Made by a program: the position numbers and the translations under genes | Shown here: in pieces, positions 26,615 through 35,861 of the stretch | Layout of the letters: each line of letters begins with the position of its first letter | Position numbering within the stretch: position 1 is the stretch's first letter | Assembly: GCF_014203275.1 (NCBI RefSeq) | Contig: NZ_JACHIP010000003.1 | Coordinates: 620,001-684,000 of the forward strand | Reading direction: 5' to 3' | Source: Granulicella aggregans | Lineage (GTDB): Bacteria; Acidobacteriota; Terriglobia; Terriglobales; Acidobacteriaceae | Length of the DNA: 64,000 nt | The notes under the pieces: generated by a model | Told to the model about the DNA's origin: nothing | What the model saw: the letters and a program-made list of their open reading frames with translations, nothing else | Databases searched by the model: none

Positions 26615-28171
26615 ATGTTGAAATTGAAGATCGCTCTTCTTGGACTTGCAATTCTAGCGAACTCGCTTAAGGCTTACGCGCAGATTCGCTACGAACCTGC
26701 AGCCACAGCGATCGTGAGCACGAGGGAAGGCCGGCTCCAGGGTGCGGAGCCCGCTCCTGGCATTCGCGCCTATCTGGGCATCCCTTACGCGAAGCCGCCG
26801 GTGGGTCTGCTTCGATGGCAGCCCCCGCAGTCATATCCGTCTTGGAAAGGTCTTCGTCCAGCGGTCGCCCACGGCAGCCCCTGCGCTCAGCAAAGATTTG
26901 GCTGGAACAATAACTCAGCTGATCACGGCACAGAGGACTGTCTTTTCCTGAATGTCTGGGCCCCGGCCGCAGGGTCAAAACATGCGGTGATGGTTTATAT
27001 CCATGGCGGCTCGAACCTCGCGGGAAGTGCGGCAGAGGAGCTTTCAAATGGTCTAGCTCTTGTCCCGAAAGGCGTCGTCCTCGTGACGTTCGACTATCGT
27101 CTTGGCATCTTCGGGTTCTTCCGAAGTGCCGCGCTCGATGAGGAGTCTCCACGCCATACGTCGGGCGACTACGGTCTGCTGGACCAGATAGCCGCCCTCG
27201 AATGGGTGAAGAGGAACATCGCTCATTTCGGCGGAGACCCTGCAAATGTGACGATCTTCGGTCAGTCTGCTGGAGCGGTTGACACTGGCTTGCTGATGGT
27301 CTCGCCACTCGCCAGGGGACTGTTCGTCCGCGCGCTGGAGGAGAGCGGGCAGGTTGCCGGTCTGATGCGCACGGCAACGAAGGCGCAGTCGGAGGATGCG
27401 TGGGCATCGGTCGCACAATCTCTCGGCACTCGTCCGAGCACCATGCGCTCCGCCTCTACCGATGAGGTACTAGCTGCTGAGAAGAGTGCCCCAAAGCCGC
27501 CTCCAGAGAACTTCTGGGGCTATCGCAGCGCAAGCGTGGATGGCTGGGTCCTCCCGGATCTACCTGCTACTCTCTTCGCTCAAGGCAGGGAAGCTCCGGT
27601 GCCACTGCTCATCGGTTCCAACGTTCAGGAGATCGTGCCGCATGATCAGTCCCCCGATTGGACAAAGCACCTGATCGAGGCGGCTGTCGGGTCCGCCGCT
27701 GCCTCGCAACTCGAAGCTATCTACAGCCAGCCTCCCGGCAATCTTTTGGAGGGCGATGCAGGCGCTCGCTTTCAGACGGACCGCGACTTTCGCTGTGCTG
27801 TACGACAGGTCGCTGCCTGGCACTCGGCGCATGGCTTTCCAACCTACGTCTACCAATTCGACCGATCCGCCGCCTCCGAAAAGCCAGCGCAGCATTCCTC
27901 GGAGTTACGGTACGTCTTCGGCTTTCCTGCGTCGGTTCCACATTCCGAAGCGGACTCGGCCGTCTCAGAGACGATCCAGACCTATTGGACAAACTTCGCG
28001 AAGACCGGTGACCCGATGTCGGGCGAACTGCCACAATGGGGCAGGTTTCTGGCAGACAAGGGAAACTACCTTCACTTCGCGTCTGCGAAAGCGGAACCAG
28101 TCGCCGCATACGATCTAGGCGGCCCATCATGCACGATCCTCAGCAGCACCGCGCTTCCAGGAGCTCACTAA
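26615..28171 (+). CDS. Type B carboxylesterase, secreted
   Basis: A 518-residue exported esterase of the COesterase family with a signal peptide ending near LKAYAQ. Visible are the oxyanion loop YIHGGSNLAGS, the nucleophile S218 in FGQSAGAVD (GQSAG in place of the commoner GESAG), an EDCLFLNVW block and the catalytic His before SSELRYVFG. It is the last gene of the LacI-controlled operon, 19 bases after the GH26 gene. Removal of acetyl or feruloyl groups from hemicellulose is a reasonable role in this setting, but substrate preference cannot be read from sequence. The next gene is convergent. Confidence 0.87.
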   Translation: MLKLKIALLGLAILANSLKAYAQIRYEPAATAIVSTREGRLQGAEPAPGIRAYLGIPYAKPPVGLLRWQPPQSYPSWKGLRPAVAHGSPCAQQRFGWNNNSADHGTEDCLFLNVWAPAAGSKHAVMVYIHGGSNLAGSAAEELSNGLALVPKGVVLVTFDYRLGIFGFFRSAALDEESPRHTSGDYGLLDQIAALEWVKRNIAHFGGDPANVTIFGQSAGAVDTGLLMVSPLARGLFVRALEESGQVAGLMRTATKAQSEDAWASVAQSLGTRPSTMRSASTDEVLAAEKSAPKPPPENFWGYRSASVDGWVLPDLPATLFAQGREAPVPLLIGSNVQEIVPHDQSPDWTKHLIEAAVGSAAASQLEAIYSQPPGNLLEGDAGARFQTDRDFRCAVRQVAAWHSAHGFPTYVYQFDRSAASEKPAQHSSELRYVFGFPASVPHSEADSAVSETIQTYWTNFAKTGDPMSGELPQWGRFLADKGNYLHFASAKAEPVAAYDLGGPSCTILSSTALPGAH

Positions 28172-28202
28172 ATCCATTGCCTTCTGGGCGGCAAGAGAAT
28201 CC

Positions 28203-29972
28203 CTACTTCAATGCGTGAGAGAGGTTCGGCACGATTCCAGAGCCCTCCTTCACCGTGATCAAGCGGTCGACCGCAATCTTTCCGAGCTTCTCTTCTCGCC
28301 CGCCGGGCCACAACACATGGACGTCCGCCTCGCGCGCCGCACCCAACCCGAAGTGCAGGCGGGGATCGTTGCAGGAGAGATAGCTCGATTGGCTCAGCAC
28401 CTGCTGCATCTGTGCCTTCCCCGCATAGTGCACGATGACGCGCGATCCTATGGCACTGCGATTCGAGGTTGTGCCGATCAGTTTGATCTTGATCCAGTGA
28501 TTTCCCGGCGGAGCATCGTTGCGAAGCAGGGAAGGCGTCTCGTTTACGTTCATGATCAGTATGTCGAGATCGCCATCGTTGTCGAAATCCCCAATAGCCA
28601 CGCCGCGACTTGCATGAAGCTGGCTAATCGCCGGACCACACTCGTTCGTCAGCTCTTCAAAGGTGCCGTCGCCGCGGTTCCGGAATAAGATGCGCGGCCC
28701 CTTGAAGGGATACTGCGGGTACTTCTTCTCAATCTCCGGATAGACATTCCCAGTGACCCAAAAAAGGTCGGGGAGACCGTCGTTATCGAAGTCGGCAACG
28801 GCAGCGCCCCAGCCTACGTAGGAAGTTTCAACGCCGAGGCGTGAGTCCATCGTGATATCGGCGAACTGGGCCTTGCCGTCGTTCAGATAGAGTCCGCTTG
28901 CTTCTTTTTGAAAATGTGTCACCAGCAGGCTTGTGCTGCCATTCAACCCTGGGTCGCCCACTCCCACGCCCATGCCAGCCTGCTCGAAGCCCTCTCCGCT
29001 AACGGCGACCCCGCGATCGAAGCCCTCCTCGCGAAAGGTGCCATCGCGGTTGTTCATCAGCAGGAGACTCGGCGTCGAGTCGCAAGCGAGAAAGATGTCG
29101 GGCCAGCCATCGTTGTCGAAGTCGGCGGTCACGGCGGTCATCCCGTACGAGCCTCGATGTTTGGCGATGCCGGATGCTTCGCTTACGTCGGTAAAGGTGC
29201 CGTTCCCATTGTTGCGATAGAGCGAGTGCCTTCCAGCCTTGAGACCTCGCGGCCCGCAGTAAACCTGCGTGCCTTCGTAAGTACAGGTGGGATTTTCCAT
29301 CGTTGGTATGGGGGGATGTTGGAGATCAAACTCAACGTAGTTCGCCACGAAAAGGTCCAGATGTCCGTCGCGGTTGTAATCAAAGAAACTGCAACCTGTA
29401 CCGAAGCGCGTAGTCGCATCAAACAACCCAGACGCCTTGGTCACATCGGTAAACGTTCCGTCTCCGTTGTTGCGATAGAGCTTATTGTGACCATAGTAGG
29501 TGCAGAAGATATCCTCAAAGCCATCGTTGTCGTAGTCGCCCACGCAGACACCGCACGCCCATCCCGAATCGAGCAGACCTGCGTGTGCGGTTACGTCGAT
29601 GAAGGTCCCGTCCCGGTTGTTGCGGTATAGACGATTGCTCGCGCCCGCCGGGGAGCCTTCAAGACGGCTGCCGCCGAGCAGAAAAATGTCCATCCATCCA
29701 TCGTTGTCATAATCGAGGAAGGCGCATCCTCCGCCCATCGATTCGATGATGAACTTTATCTGCTTCTCGCCGCCGTATACCATCACAGCGTTCAGTCCCG
29801 CTTGTGCTGCGATGTCGGTGAATTTGGAGTAGACGCCACCTGTTGGCGGGAGCCGCGATTGCGCCTTCGATCCTCCCGAAGACATGCCTGCGGCCTGTCC
29901 GAAGAGCCGCTCGCAAGACGCAGCAATGAGGCTGGCGAGAAAGTTGCGACGGCTAAACAGTGTGCGAAGCAT
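28203..29972 (-). CDS. CRTAC1 family protein: Tat signal, FG-GAP/VCBS repeats and ASPIC/UnbV domain
   Basis: A 589-residue exported protein. The start at 29972 has GGGAGA five bases before it; a more upstream ATG (29993) has its AAGG directly against it. The N terminus has a twin-arginine signal (FSRRNFLASLIAAS). The body is a beta-propeller of repeated units with calcium-binding loops such as DYDNDGWMDIFL, DFDNDGWPDIFL and DFDNDGDLDILI. Each is followed by LYRNNGDGTFTDV-like segments. The C terminus is the UnbV domain (SCNDPRLHFGLG, VHVLWPGG). Members are common in acidobacteria and planctomycetes, but a defined function is lacking. It follows the TPR gene by 32 bases and the two form a unit. 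Confidence 0.9.
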   Translation of the reverse strand: MLRTLFSRRNFLASLIAASCERLFGQAAGMSSGGSKAQSRLPPTGGVYSKFTDIAAQAGLNAVMVYGGEKQIKFIIESMGGGCAFLDYDNDGWMDIFLLGGSRLEGSPAGASNRLYRNNRDGTFIDVTAHAGLLDSGWACGVCVGDYDNDGFEDIFCTYYGHNKLYRNNGDGTFTDVTKASGLFDATTRFGTGCSFFDYNRDGHLDLFVANYVEFDLQHPPIPTMENPTCTYEGTQVYCGPRGLKAGRHSLYRNNGNGTFTDVSEASGIAKHRGSYGMTAVTADFDNDGWPDIFLACDSTPSLLLMNNRDGTFREEGFDRGVAVSGEGFEQAGMGVGVGDPGLNGSTSLLVTHFQKEASGLYLNDGKAQFADITMDSRLGVETSYVGWGAAVADFDNDGLPDLFWVTGNVYPEIEKKYPQYPFKGPRILFRNRGDGTFEELTNECGPAISQLHASRGVAIGDFDNDGDLDILIMNVNETPSLLRNDAPPGNHWIKIKLIGTTSNRSAIGSRVIVHYAGKAQMQQVLSQSSYLSCNDPRLHFGLGAAREADVHVLWPGGREEKLGKIAVDRLITVKEGSGIVPNLSHALK

Positions 29973-30004
29973 TGGTTCTCCCGGAGAGTTCATCCTTTCT
30001 ACAT

Positions 30005-31747
30005 TTATTTGCGATTCGGTGCAGGCTGCGCCGAAGGGAGTAGCGCCAGAAGCTTGACTGCATCAGGATTAGTCGGTTCCACGCGCAATGCGTTATGTAC
30101 CGCCTCCCGGGCCTCGGTAAACATGGACCTGGCGGCAAGCGAGGCCGCAAGATTGATCCACGCATCGGTGTATCTCGGATTAGCCGCGACTGCTGCGCGA
30201 AAATACTGCTCCGCCTCGGCGTCCTTGCCCTCGCGGGCAAGCAGCGACCCGAGATTGCTCTCCGCCTCGGCGTACTGTGGAGCAGATGCGATCGCCTTTT
30301 GGAAGTAGCCCGCTGCTGCTGTCTCATCGTTATCGCGAATCGCAAGATAGCCGAGCTGGTTATATGCCAGGGCAAAGTCTGGCCGGAGCTCTACCGCGCG
30401 CTTTAGCGCCACTTGCTCGGCGGCGAAGTCTTCCATGCGATCCTCCGCAAGAGAGAGGTCGTAGAAGTGGACCGCATCCTCGGGCAAGATCTTGAGGATT
30501 TCGTTTTCAGCTTCAACCGCTCCCGCCGCATCTCCCGCAGCGAGCTTTTGCGCCGCCTGTGCCGCGAGACTGATCGTTTGATCGTGCAGAGCACGGCTAC
30601 GAAGCTTTTCCTGATAGATCTCCATCTGCTTCTTAGCGCCGGCTGTATCGTTGAGCGATCGAAGTACACCGGCAAGCTGGAAGTGAACGTCCGCTCCAGA
30701 GTCATCAATCCTTATCGCTTCTTCGATCTCCGCCTTCGCCTGCTCATTGCGATGTAACTTCGCCAGTGCCGACCCGACATTGAAGTGCACATCAAAGTGG
30801 TCCGGTCGCATAGCCTCTGCTGCCTTAAGGTGCAGAAGCGCGGCGTCGTACGCGCCATCTTGCCGCTCCAGCAAACCATTAAGGTACAGGCCATCGAAGT
30901 TACCCGGATGCCGCTTCAGGAAGTCCGCCGCATAAGGTTTGCTCTTTGATAGATCTCCCATCAGTACGAGGACCCGCAGGTAAAGAGTCTCGAGGTCGAT
31001 TTGATCCGGCTGCGATTGAAGACCGATCTCCAGGAGAGCGATCGCCTCTTGAAAGCGGTTCCGCTGCACCAGAATGGTCGCCACGGCCATGCGAAGTCGC
31101 AACCAGTCTGCATGCTTCTCTATGGCTGTCATCCCGGTCGTGATGGCCTGCTCAAAGAAGGCGGCTTTGCTGCTTGCGACTACGCGATCAACTACCAAAT
31201 CTTCGTTGTCTGGAGCATTGGAGAGGAGGTCTAGAGCGGCAGTATATTGATGGGCCTCGATGCGTGTCTTCGCGATCCAGTCCAGGGCCGTGATCGAATC
31301 AGGATCTAGGTGGATCACTTCCTGCCACTGGCGCAGCGCTTCGACTTGATTGCCCCGGTCATGTTCGAGAGCCCCCAAAGCAAGCCGTGCCGTCTTGGAT
31401 GAAGGATCCAGGTCGACGGCACGATTCAACTCGAGGGCAGCTTCGTCGCCAACACTCAAAACCTGAAGCGCTCTCCCGAGCAGAAGATGCGCGTTGGCGG
31501 ACCCCGGGGCGAGCAAGACCTGCTGGCGGTATGCCTCAGCAGCGCACTTTAGCTGGCCCTTTCCTTCAAACCATTGACCCAGATTTTGATAGGCGACGGC
31601 TGTGGCGGGCTTGGTCTTTGTGAGGAGAGCTGACGGAGCGTCGCAATGCCCGGCCGCCAATCCTACTGTGGAAGACAGCGACAGGAAAAGAGGAATGCAA
31701 CTTCGCAAGACACATTTCCCTAATCCAGACGCGGTGAGGCTATTCAT
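30005..31747 (-). CDS. Exported tetratricopeptide-repeat protein
   Basis: A 580-residue protein, starting at the ATG 31747, with a hydrophobic signal segment (CIPLFLSLSSTVGLAAG). The rest is a chain of about a dozen TPR units, for example AYQNLGQWFEGKGQLKCAAE, ARLALGALEHDRGNQVEALR and AYNQLGYLAIRDNDETAAAG, with the usual W/L/G/Y/A/P positions. It probably acts as a protein-binding scaffold in the periplasm together with the CRTAC1 protein encoded directly after it. Such CRTAC1-TPR pairs recur in acidobacteria. It is divergent from the TonB receptor, and the shared promoter region contains a LacI-type operator, so this pair may belong to the same regulon. Confidence 0.85.
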   Translation of the reverse strand: MNSLTASGLGKCVLRSCIPLFLSLSSTVGLAAGHCDAPSALLTKTKPATAVAYQNLGQWFEGKGQLKCAAEAYRQQVLLAPGSANAHLLLGRALQVLSVGDEAALELNRAVDLDPSSKTARLALGALEHDRGNQVEALRQWQEVIHLDPDSITALDWIAKTRIEAHQYTAALDLLSNAPDNEDLVVDRVVASSKAAFFEQAITTGMTAIEKHADWLRLRMAVATILVQRNRFQEAIALLEIGLQSQPDQIDLETLYLRVLVLMGDLSKSKPYAADFLKRHPGNFDGLYLNGLLERQDGAYDAALLHLKAAEAMRPDHFDVHFNVGSALAKLHRNEQAKAEIEEAIRIDDSGADVHFQLAGVLRSLNDTAGAKKQMEIYQEKLRSRALHDQTISLAAQAAQKLAAGDAAGAVEAENEILKILPEDAVHFYDLSLAEDRMEDFAAEQVALKRAVELRPDFALAYNQLGYLAIRDNDETAAAGYFQKAIASAPQYAEAESNLGSLLAREGKDAEAEQYFRAAVAANPRYTDAWINLAASLAARSMFTEAREAVHNALRVEPTNPDAVKLLALLPSAQPAPNRK

Positions 31748-31908
31748 GGGTTTTGACTCCGTCCGTTCACCATTATGTACGCAGCCGGCATGTGATGCCG
31801 GGGCGTTCAGTGAAGGCTGCCTAGGATGCAATGCACCTGTAGAAAATGCTTACGTTTCTCTCCGGAGAAATGCCAGAAATGTTGCCGAAGCGCCACAGCT
31901 TTTTAATG

Positions 31909-31938
31909 TTGACAGCTTTGAGAAGTTTGGCATATAAA
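31909..31938 (+). promoter_or_regulatory. Promoter of the TonB-dependent receptor gene (TTGACA-18-TATAAA)
   Basis: TTGACA at 31909-31914 and TATAAA at 31933-31938 are spaced by 18 bases. The predicted start of transcription, near 31945, leaves a leader of about 85 bases before the ATG at 32029. Both hexamers are identical to those of the hydrolase operon promoter. Confidence 0.7.
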
Positions 31939-31952
31939 CGTCTCCGTAAAAA

Positions 31953-31966
31953 TGTTAACGATAACA
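31953..31966. promoter_or_regulatory. LacI-type operator TGTTAACGATAACA
   Basis: A perfect 14-base match to TGTTAnCGnTAACA, with both half-sites and the central CG, placed just downstream of the promoter of the receptor gene. It matches the site at 17852 in 12 of 14 positions. It is likely bound by the LacI regulator encoded at 16751. Confidence 0.72.
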
Positions 31967-32028
31967 AGCGGTGGCAAGTAAGTGACGCCTCCCGCGATCG
32001 ACCACAATTGCAAGTCCTGAGGAGTGCC

Positions 32029-35000
32029 ATGCGACTGACCAAGATTTCGTTCCTACTAGTGCTTTTGTTCCTTGTATTCCCCGTTTTTTCACAGACCCCA
32101 ACCGGAACGATCCAGGGCGTAGTCACTGACCCGGGGGGCTCCACGATTGCAGCTGCCGTGGTAACGATCACGGACACTGCAACGAACGAGCGCCATACGG
32201 TGAAGACCGATACCTCTGGCAGATACCAGGTTCCGTTTCTCGCGCCGGGAAACTACGTGGTCACGGTTGTGGCTCCGGGCTTCCGGCCCGCAACTCAAAC
32301 TGGACTTCACGTTGAAGTAGCAAGCAGCAATACCGCCGATTTCTCTATGTCGGTTGGTCAGACGACCGATCAGGTGCAGGTAAGCACCAACGTAGAGGAA
32401 CTCGACACAACCACCTCGAATCTGTCGGACACGATCCCGGCACGGTTCATTCTGGATCTGCCTGACAACGGTCGCAATCCGTTTGACTTCGCGCTGCTGG
32501 CACCTACGGTCAGCAATTTGGGCGGTGCGTCTACACCGCATATCGGTGGATCCCGCAATGGAAACAATGAACAGCTGATAGACGGTATGACCAACATCCT
32601 GCCGGAGAACAACGTCGGCAACAATGTGAGCGCTTATAACCCGATCATCGACTCGGTGCAGGAGGTGAACGTCCAGACCAGTGTGCTTGCGGCTGAATAC
32701 GGGCGCTTCTCCGGTGGCGTCGTCTCGCTCGTCACCAAAAGCGGTGGCAACGCTTACCACGGCTCCGGCTATGAGTTCCTGGAGACGACCGGGCTGAACG
32801 CCAACGCCTTTGGCTCAGCACCGGACAGCAAGAAGACAGATACGCATCGCTATCAGACTGGTGGCACCTTCAGCGGCCCCATCCGCCGCGACAAAACATT
32901 TTTCTTCTTGGACTTTGAAGATTCGCGCCAGTCTGCCGGCACGAGCATCACGTCCACCGTTCCGCAAAATCTCGCCGCCTACATCGGAGGGGACTTCTCT
33001 GGTCTAGGCGCGCCAATCTACGATCCACTCACCGTGCATCAGGGAACTTACATTGATCCGAGCAGCGGCACGACCGTGACTGGGTATGTTCGCGACCAAT
33101 TTCCGGGAAACAAAATTCCAACAGATCGCTTGAGCCCGATTGCGCAGAAGATACTCAGCTACTATCCTGCACCGCAGACCAGCGCCGTAACGAACAACTA
33201 CGTGAACAGCGGCGCAAATACAAATAATTATTATCACTTTGATACGAAGCTGGATCAGCAGTGGAACAGCAACTTCCATTCCTTTATTCGCTTCTCGCAC
33301 TCAGCGGGAAATAACAGCTACCTTCAGGACTACGCAGGAACCTCGGCGATCGCATCGCCCGGTGGTTACAACGGTCCGACAAGCGGCAACGCATACAGCC
33401 TCTCTTTCGACAACACCGTTACCTTCTCCTCTACGCTCGTGGGCGAGTTCCGCTACGGCTTCTCGAAGTCGGTCTCGAATCGCACTGCCTACAGCGCGGG
33501 TTTCGATCCGACGACGCTAGGTTTCAATTCGGGTTTTGATGCCGACGCTGTAGAAGGTCTGCAATTTCCTCACTTCGGCTTCAATGGATTCTCTGACCTT
33601 GGCGGCCTCGGATACGTTCCCCTGCTCGAAGATCCGCTAGCGCATGACGTAAACGGAAGTCTCGTAAAGATACTTGGCAGCCACAGCGTCAAAGTCGGCG
33701 GAGAGTTCCGCTATCTCTACATCAATTTCTCGCAGTTCGCCTATCCGACCGGAACGTTCTCCGCGGACAACACCTGGACTCGCTTTACACCGGACTCGTC
33801 GACGGGCGCAGCCTCTGCGACCGCGTCCGCAGGCGGCGCCACCCTGGCTTCGTTTCTGCTTGGACTGCCGCAGTCCGGCACAATCTATGACGAGCCTCAC
33901 CTCCATCAGAATTCCGAATACCTTGCCTTCTTTGTTCAGGACGACTGGAAGGTAAGACGCGACCTCACCCTGAACTACGGAATTCGCTGGGACCTCGAAA
34001 TCCCTCGCGAAGAGCGGAACAACGCGCTCTCGTATTGGGATCCCAACGCAACCTCTGCGCTAGGGTCGGTGGCGGTTCCGGCGGGCGTGACCTGCCCCGC
34101 TTGCGGAAGCTTGAAGGGCGCAATGCATCTGGTGAACACCCCAGGAGCAGCGCACGGCCGCAAGCAGGTTCCGACAAACTATAACGACTTCGGACCTCGC
34201 ATCGGCTTCTCTTACAACCCCTACCCGAAGATGGTTCTCCGCGGAGGTTTCGGTATTGTCTTTCAGCCCTCGGCCTTCCAGGCGGCCGGCACCTCGGGCG
34301 CACCCGGTATCGAGGGCTTCACCTCGCAGACGCAGTACAACCCAAGCTTCGACGGACAACACAGCGCCCCCGTGGCATCGCTGGCCAATGTATTCCCAGG
34401 CGGCATTCAAAAGCCTGCAGCGCTGGATTCCACATGCCTCGCAAGCCCATCCTGCATTCAGAACATCGATGTCGGCAATACGATAAGCGAGTCGTACTTC
34501 GATAAGACGCGGAATCCCTACACGATGCAGTGGAACCTCGCTGTTCAATACCAACTCCCATCCAAGATCAAAGCGGAGGTTGCCTACCTGGGCAATCGCG
34601 GACTCTTCCTGATCGCGGGCGATCCCGGTATCCCGCACGATCAGCTTCCGCTGTCGGACGCTTCGCTCGGCAACCAGTTGAAGGCTTCCGTCACGAACCC
34701 TTTCTACGGAATCATTACGACGCCTGGTTCGGCGTTGGCTCAACAGACCGTGCAGCAGAACCAACTGTTACGCCAATATCCCCAGTACACCGGGGTAAAC
34801 ACCTTTCGCAAACCTGAAGCTGATTCCATCTATCACGCATTTACGGTGCGAGTGGATCGCGAGTTTTCTAATGGGATAACGTTCACAACTGCCTTTACCG
34901 GAAGTAAGGCAATCGACGACTCCGCTTCGTCGGTCACCTATCTCGGACCTGCGGGCGCGACTTATGGGGACCAGTACAATCCGCGCGGAGAGCGTTCCGT

Positions 35001-35592
35001 ATCTCCGTTCGACATCTCCAGGATCTTTGTCGCAAGCACGGTCTACGAGCTGCCTTACGGCCGTGGAAAGATGTTTGGAGCCAATATCCCGAAGACAGCA
35101 GATCTCTTCCTCGGCGGGTGGCAGGTGAACGGAATCCTGACGTACTCAGGCGGAACTCCCTTCTTGACTCCGTCTTACGATAATGGAAGCACGGCCTCCG
35201 GCTTGCTAACCTTCGCCCAACGTCCCAGCCTTTCAGGGAACCCTGTTGGACCGGGAAAATCGCTAAATGCGGCTGCGTTCGTTGCGCCGGCACCGTTCAC
35301 TATCGGCAACGCTCCGCGCACAATTCCCGGCGTGCGTAATCCCAGCAGCAATAACCTGGACTTCTCTGCAGTAAAGAACACGCGGTGGGGCGATTCAAGC
35401 CGCTACAACGCCCAGTTCCGCTTCGAGATGTTCAACGCCCTCAACCATGAAAACATTGGAACGATCAGCACCTCGCAGAACTACTTCAACTCGGCGACAG
35501 GTGTTACCGAGATCGTCCATGTCAACCCCAACAATGGAAATTACGCGAATTCAGCCCGCGTAATTCAACTTGGTTTCAAGTTTTACTTCTAA
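32029..35592 (+). CDS. TonB-dependent receptor, Oar-like, with N-terminal carboxypeptidase-regulatory domain
   Basis: The start ATG 32029 has GAGGAG five bases before it, giving 1187 residues with a signal peptide ending near FPVFSQ. Residues about 22 to 105 form a carboxypeptidase-regulatory beta-sandwich (GTIQGVVTDPGGSTIAAAVV, GRYQVPFLAPGNYVV). A plug domain follows (ETTGLNANAF; VNVQTSVLAAEYGRFSGGVV), then a long beta-barrel ending in a C-terminal aromatic strand (VIQLGFKFYF). This is the large acidobacterial type that takes up oligosaccharides or peptides across the outer membrane without a SusD lipoprotein. The operator ties it to the mannan operon. The frame extends upstream to 31846, but that part crosses the promoter and is not coding. 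Confidence 0.92.
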   Translation: MRLTKISFLLVLLFLVFPVFSQTPTGTIQGVVTDPGGSTIAAAVVTITDTATNERHTVKTDTSGRYQVPFLAPGNYVVTVVAPGFRPATQTGLHVEVASSNTADFSMSVGQTTDQVQVSTNVEELDTTTSNLSDTIPARFILDLPDNGRNPFDFALLAPTVSNLGGASTPHIGGSRNGNNEQLIDGMTNILPENNVGNNVSAYNPIIDSVQEVNVQTSVLAAEYGRFSGGVVSLVTKSGGNAYHGSGYEFLETTGLNANAFGSAPDSKKTDTHRYQTGGTFSGPIRRDKTFFFLDFEDSRQSAGTSITSTVPQNLAAYIGGDFSGLGAPIYDPLTVHQGTYIDPSSGTTVTGYVRDQFPGNKIPTDRLSPIAQKILSYYPAPQTSAVTNNYVNSGANTNNYYHFDTKLDQQWNSNFHSFIRFSHSAGNNSYLQDYAGTSAIASPGGYNGPTSGNAYSLSFDNTVTFSSTLVGEFRYGFSKSVSNRTAYSAGFDPTTLGFNSGFDADAVEGLQFPHFGFNGFSDLGGLGYVPLLEDPLAHDVNGSLVKILGSHSVKVGGEFRYLYINFSQFAYPTGTFSADNTWTRFTPDSSTGAASATASAGGATLASFLLGLPQSGTIYDEPHLHQNSEYLAFFVQDDWKVRRDLTLNYGIRWDLEIPREERNNALSYWDPNATSALGSVAVPAGVTCPACGSLKGAMHLVNTPGAAHGRKQVPTNYNDFGPRIGFSYNPYPKMVLRGGFGIVFQPSAFQAAGTSGAPGIEGFTSQTQYNPSFDGQHSAPVASLANVFPGGIQKPAALDSTCLASPSCIQNIDVGNTISESYFDKTRNPYTMQWNLAVQYQLPSKIKAEVAYLGNRGLFLIAGDPGIPHDQLPLSDASLGNQLKASVTNPFYGIITTPGSALAQQTVQQNQLLRQYPQYTGVNTFRKPEADSIYHAFTVRVDREFSNGITFTTAFTGSKAIDDSASSVTYLGPAGATYGDQYNPRGERSVSPFDISRIFVASTVYELPYGRGKMFGANIPKTADLFLGGWQVNGILTYSGGTPFLTPSYDNGSTASGLLTFAQRPSLSGNPVGPGKSLNAAAFVAPAPFTIGNAPRTIPGVRNPSSNNLDFSAVKNTRWGDSSRYNAQFRFEMFNALNHENIGTISTSQNYFNSATGVTEIVHVNPNNGNYANSARVIQLGFKFYF

Positions 35593-35610
35593 CAAGGAGA
35601 GAAGCTCAAG

Positions 35611-35648
35611 CGCCCTGGGCAGACGCGTACAACGCGCTGCTCAGGGCG
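35611..35648 (+). terminator. Strong hairpin after the TonB receptor
   Basis: CGCCCTG (35611-35617) and GCAG pair with CTGC and CAGGGCG (35642-35648), and the inner CGCG pairs with CGCG, giving a stem of about fifteen pairs beginning 18 bases after the stop codon. The following tail (TCTTCCATT) is only weakly T-rich, so termination may be partial. Confidence 0.6.
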
Positions 35649-35861
35649 TCTTCCATTGGTAAAGAGGCCGACGGTGCCCGGTTGCAAACGAGGGTCTGGC
35701 GGAATACACCTATGAGTGACAGACCTTCCGAATTCATGCAAGTGATGCGCGGTACCTGCAAGGATTTGATGTTTAGCTGCGTCGAACATTGAATGTCGCG
35801 CGTCTATTGCTTCTGTGCCGTTATCTTTCGCTGATTTTCTTCTGCGATCGGAGACTTCTTC

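Noticed and set aside
28908..29630. Plus-strand frame of 240 codons opposite the CRTAC1 gene
   Set aside because: The Asp/Asn/Gly-rich repeats of the real gene give valine- and isoleucine-rich complementary codons without stops; no other support.
31846..32028. Upstream extension of the TonB receptor frame
   Set aside because: It would translate the promoter and operator and place 61 residues before a clear signal peptide; the ATG at 32029 has a good ribosome site.
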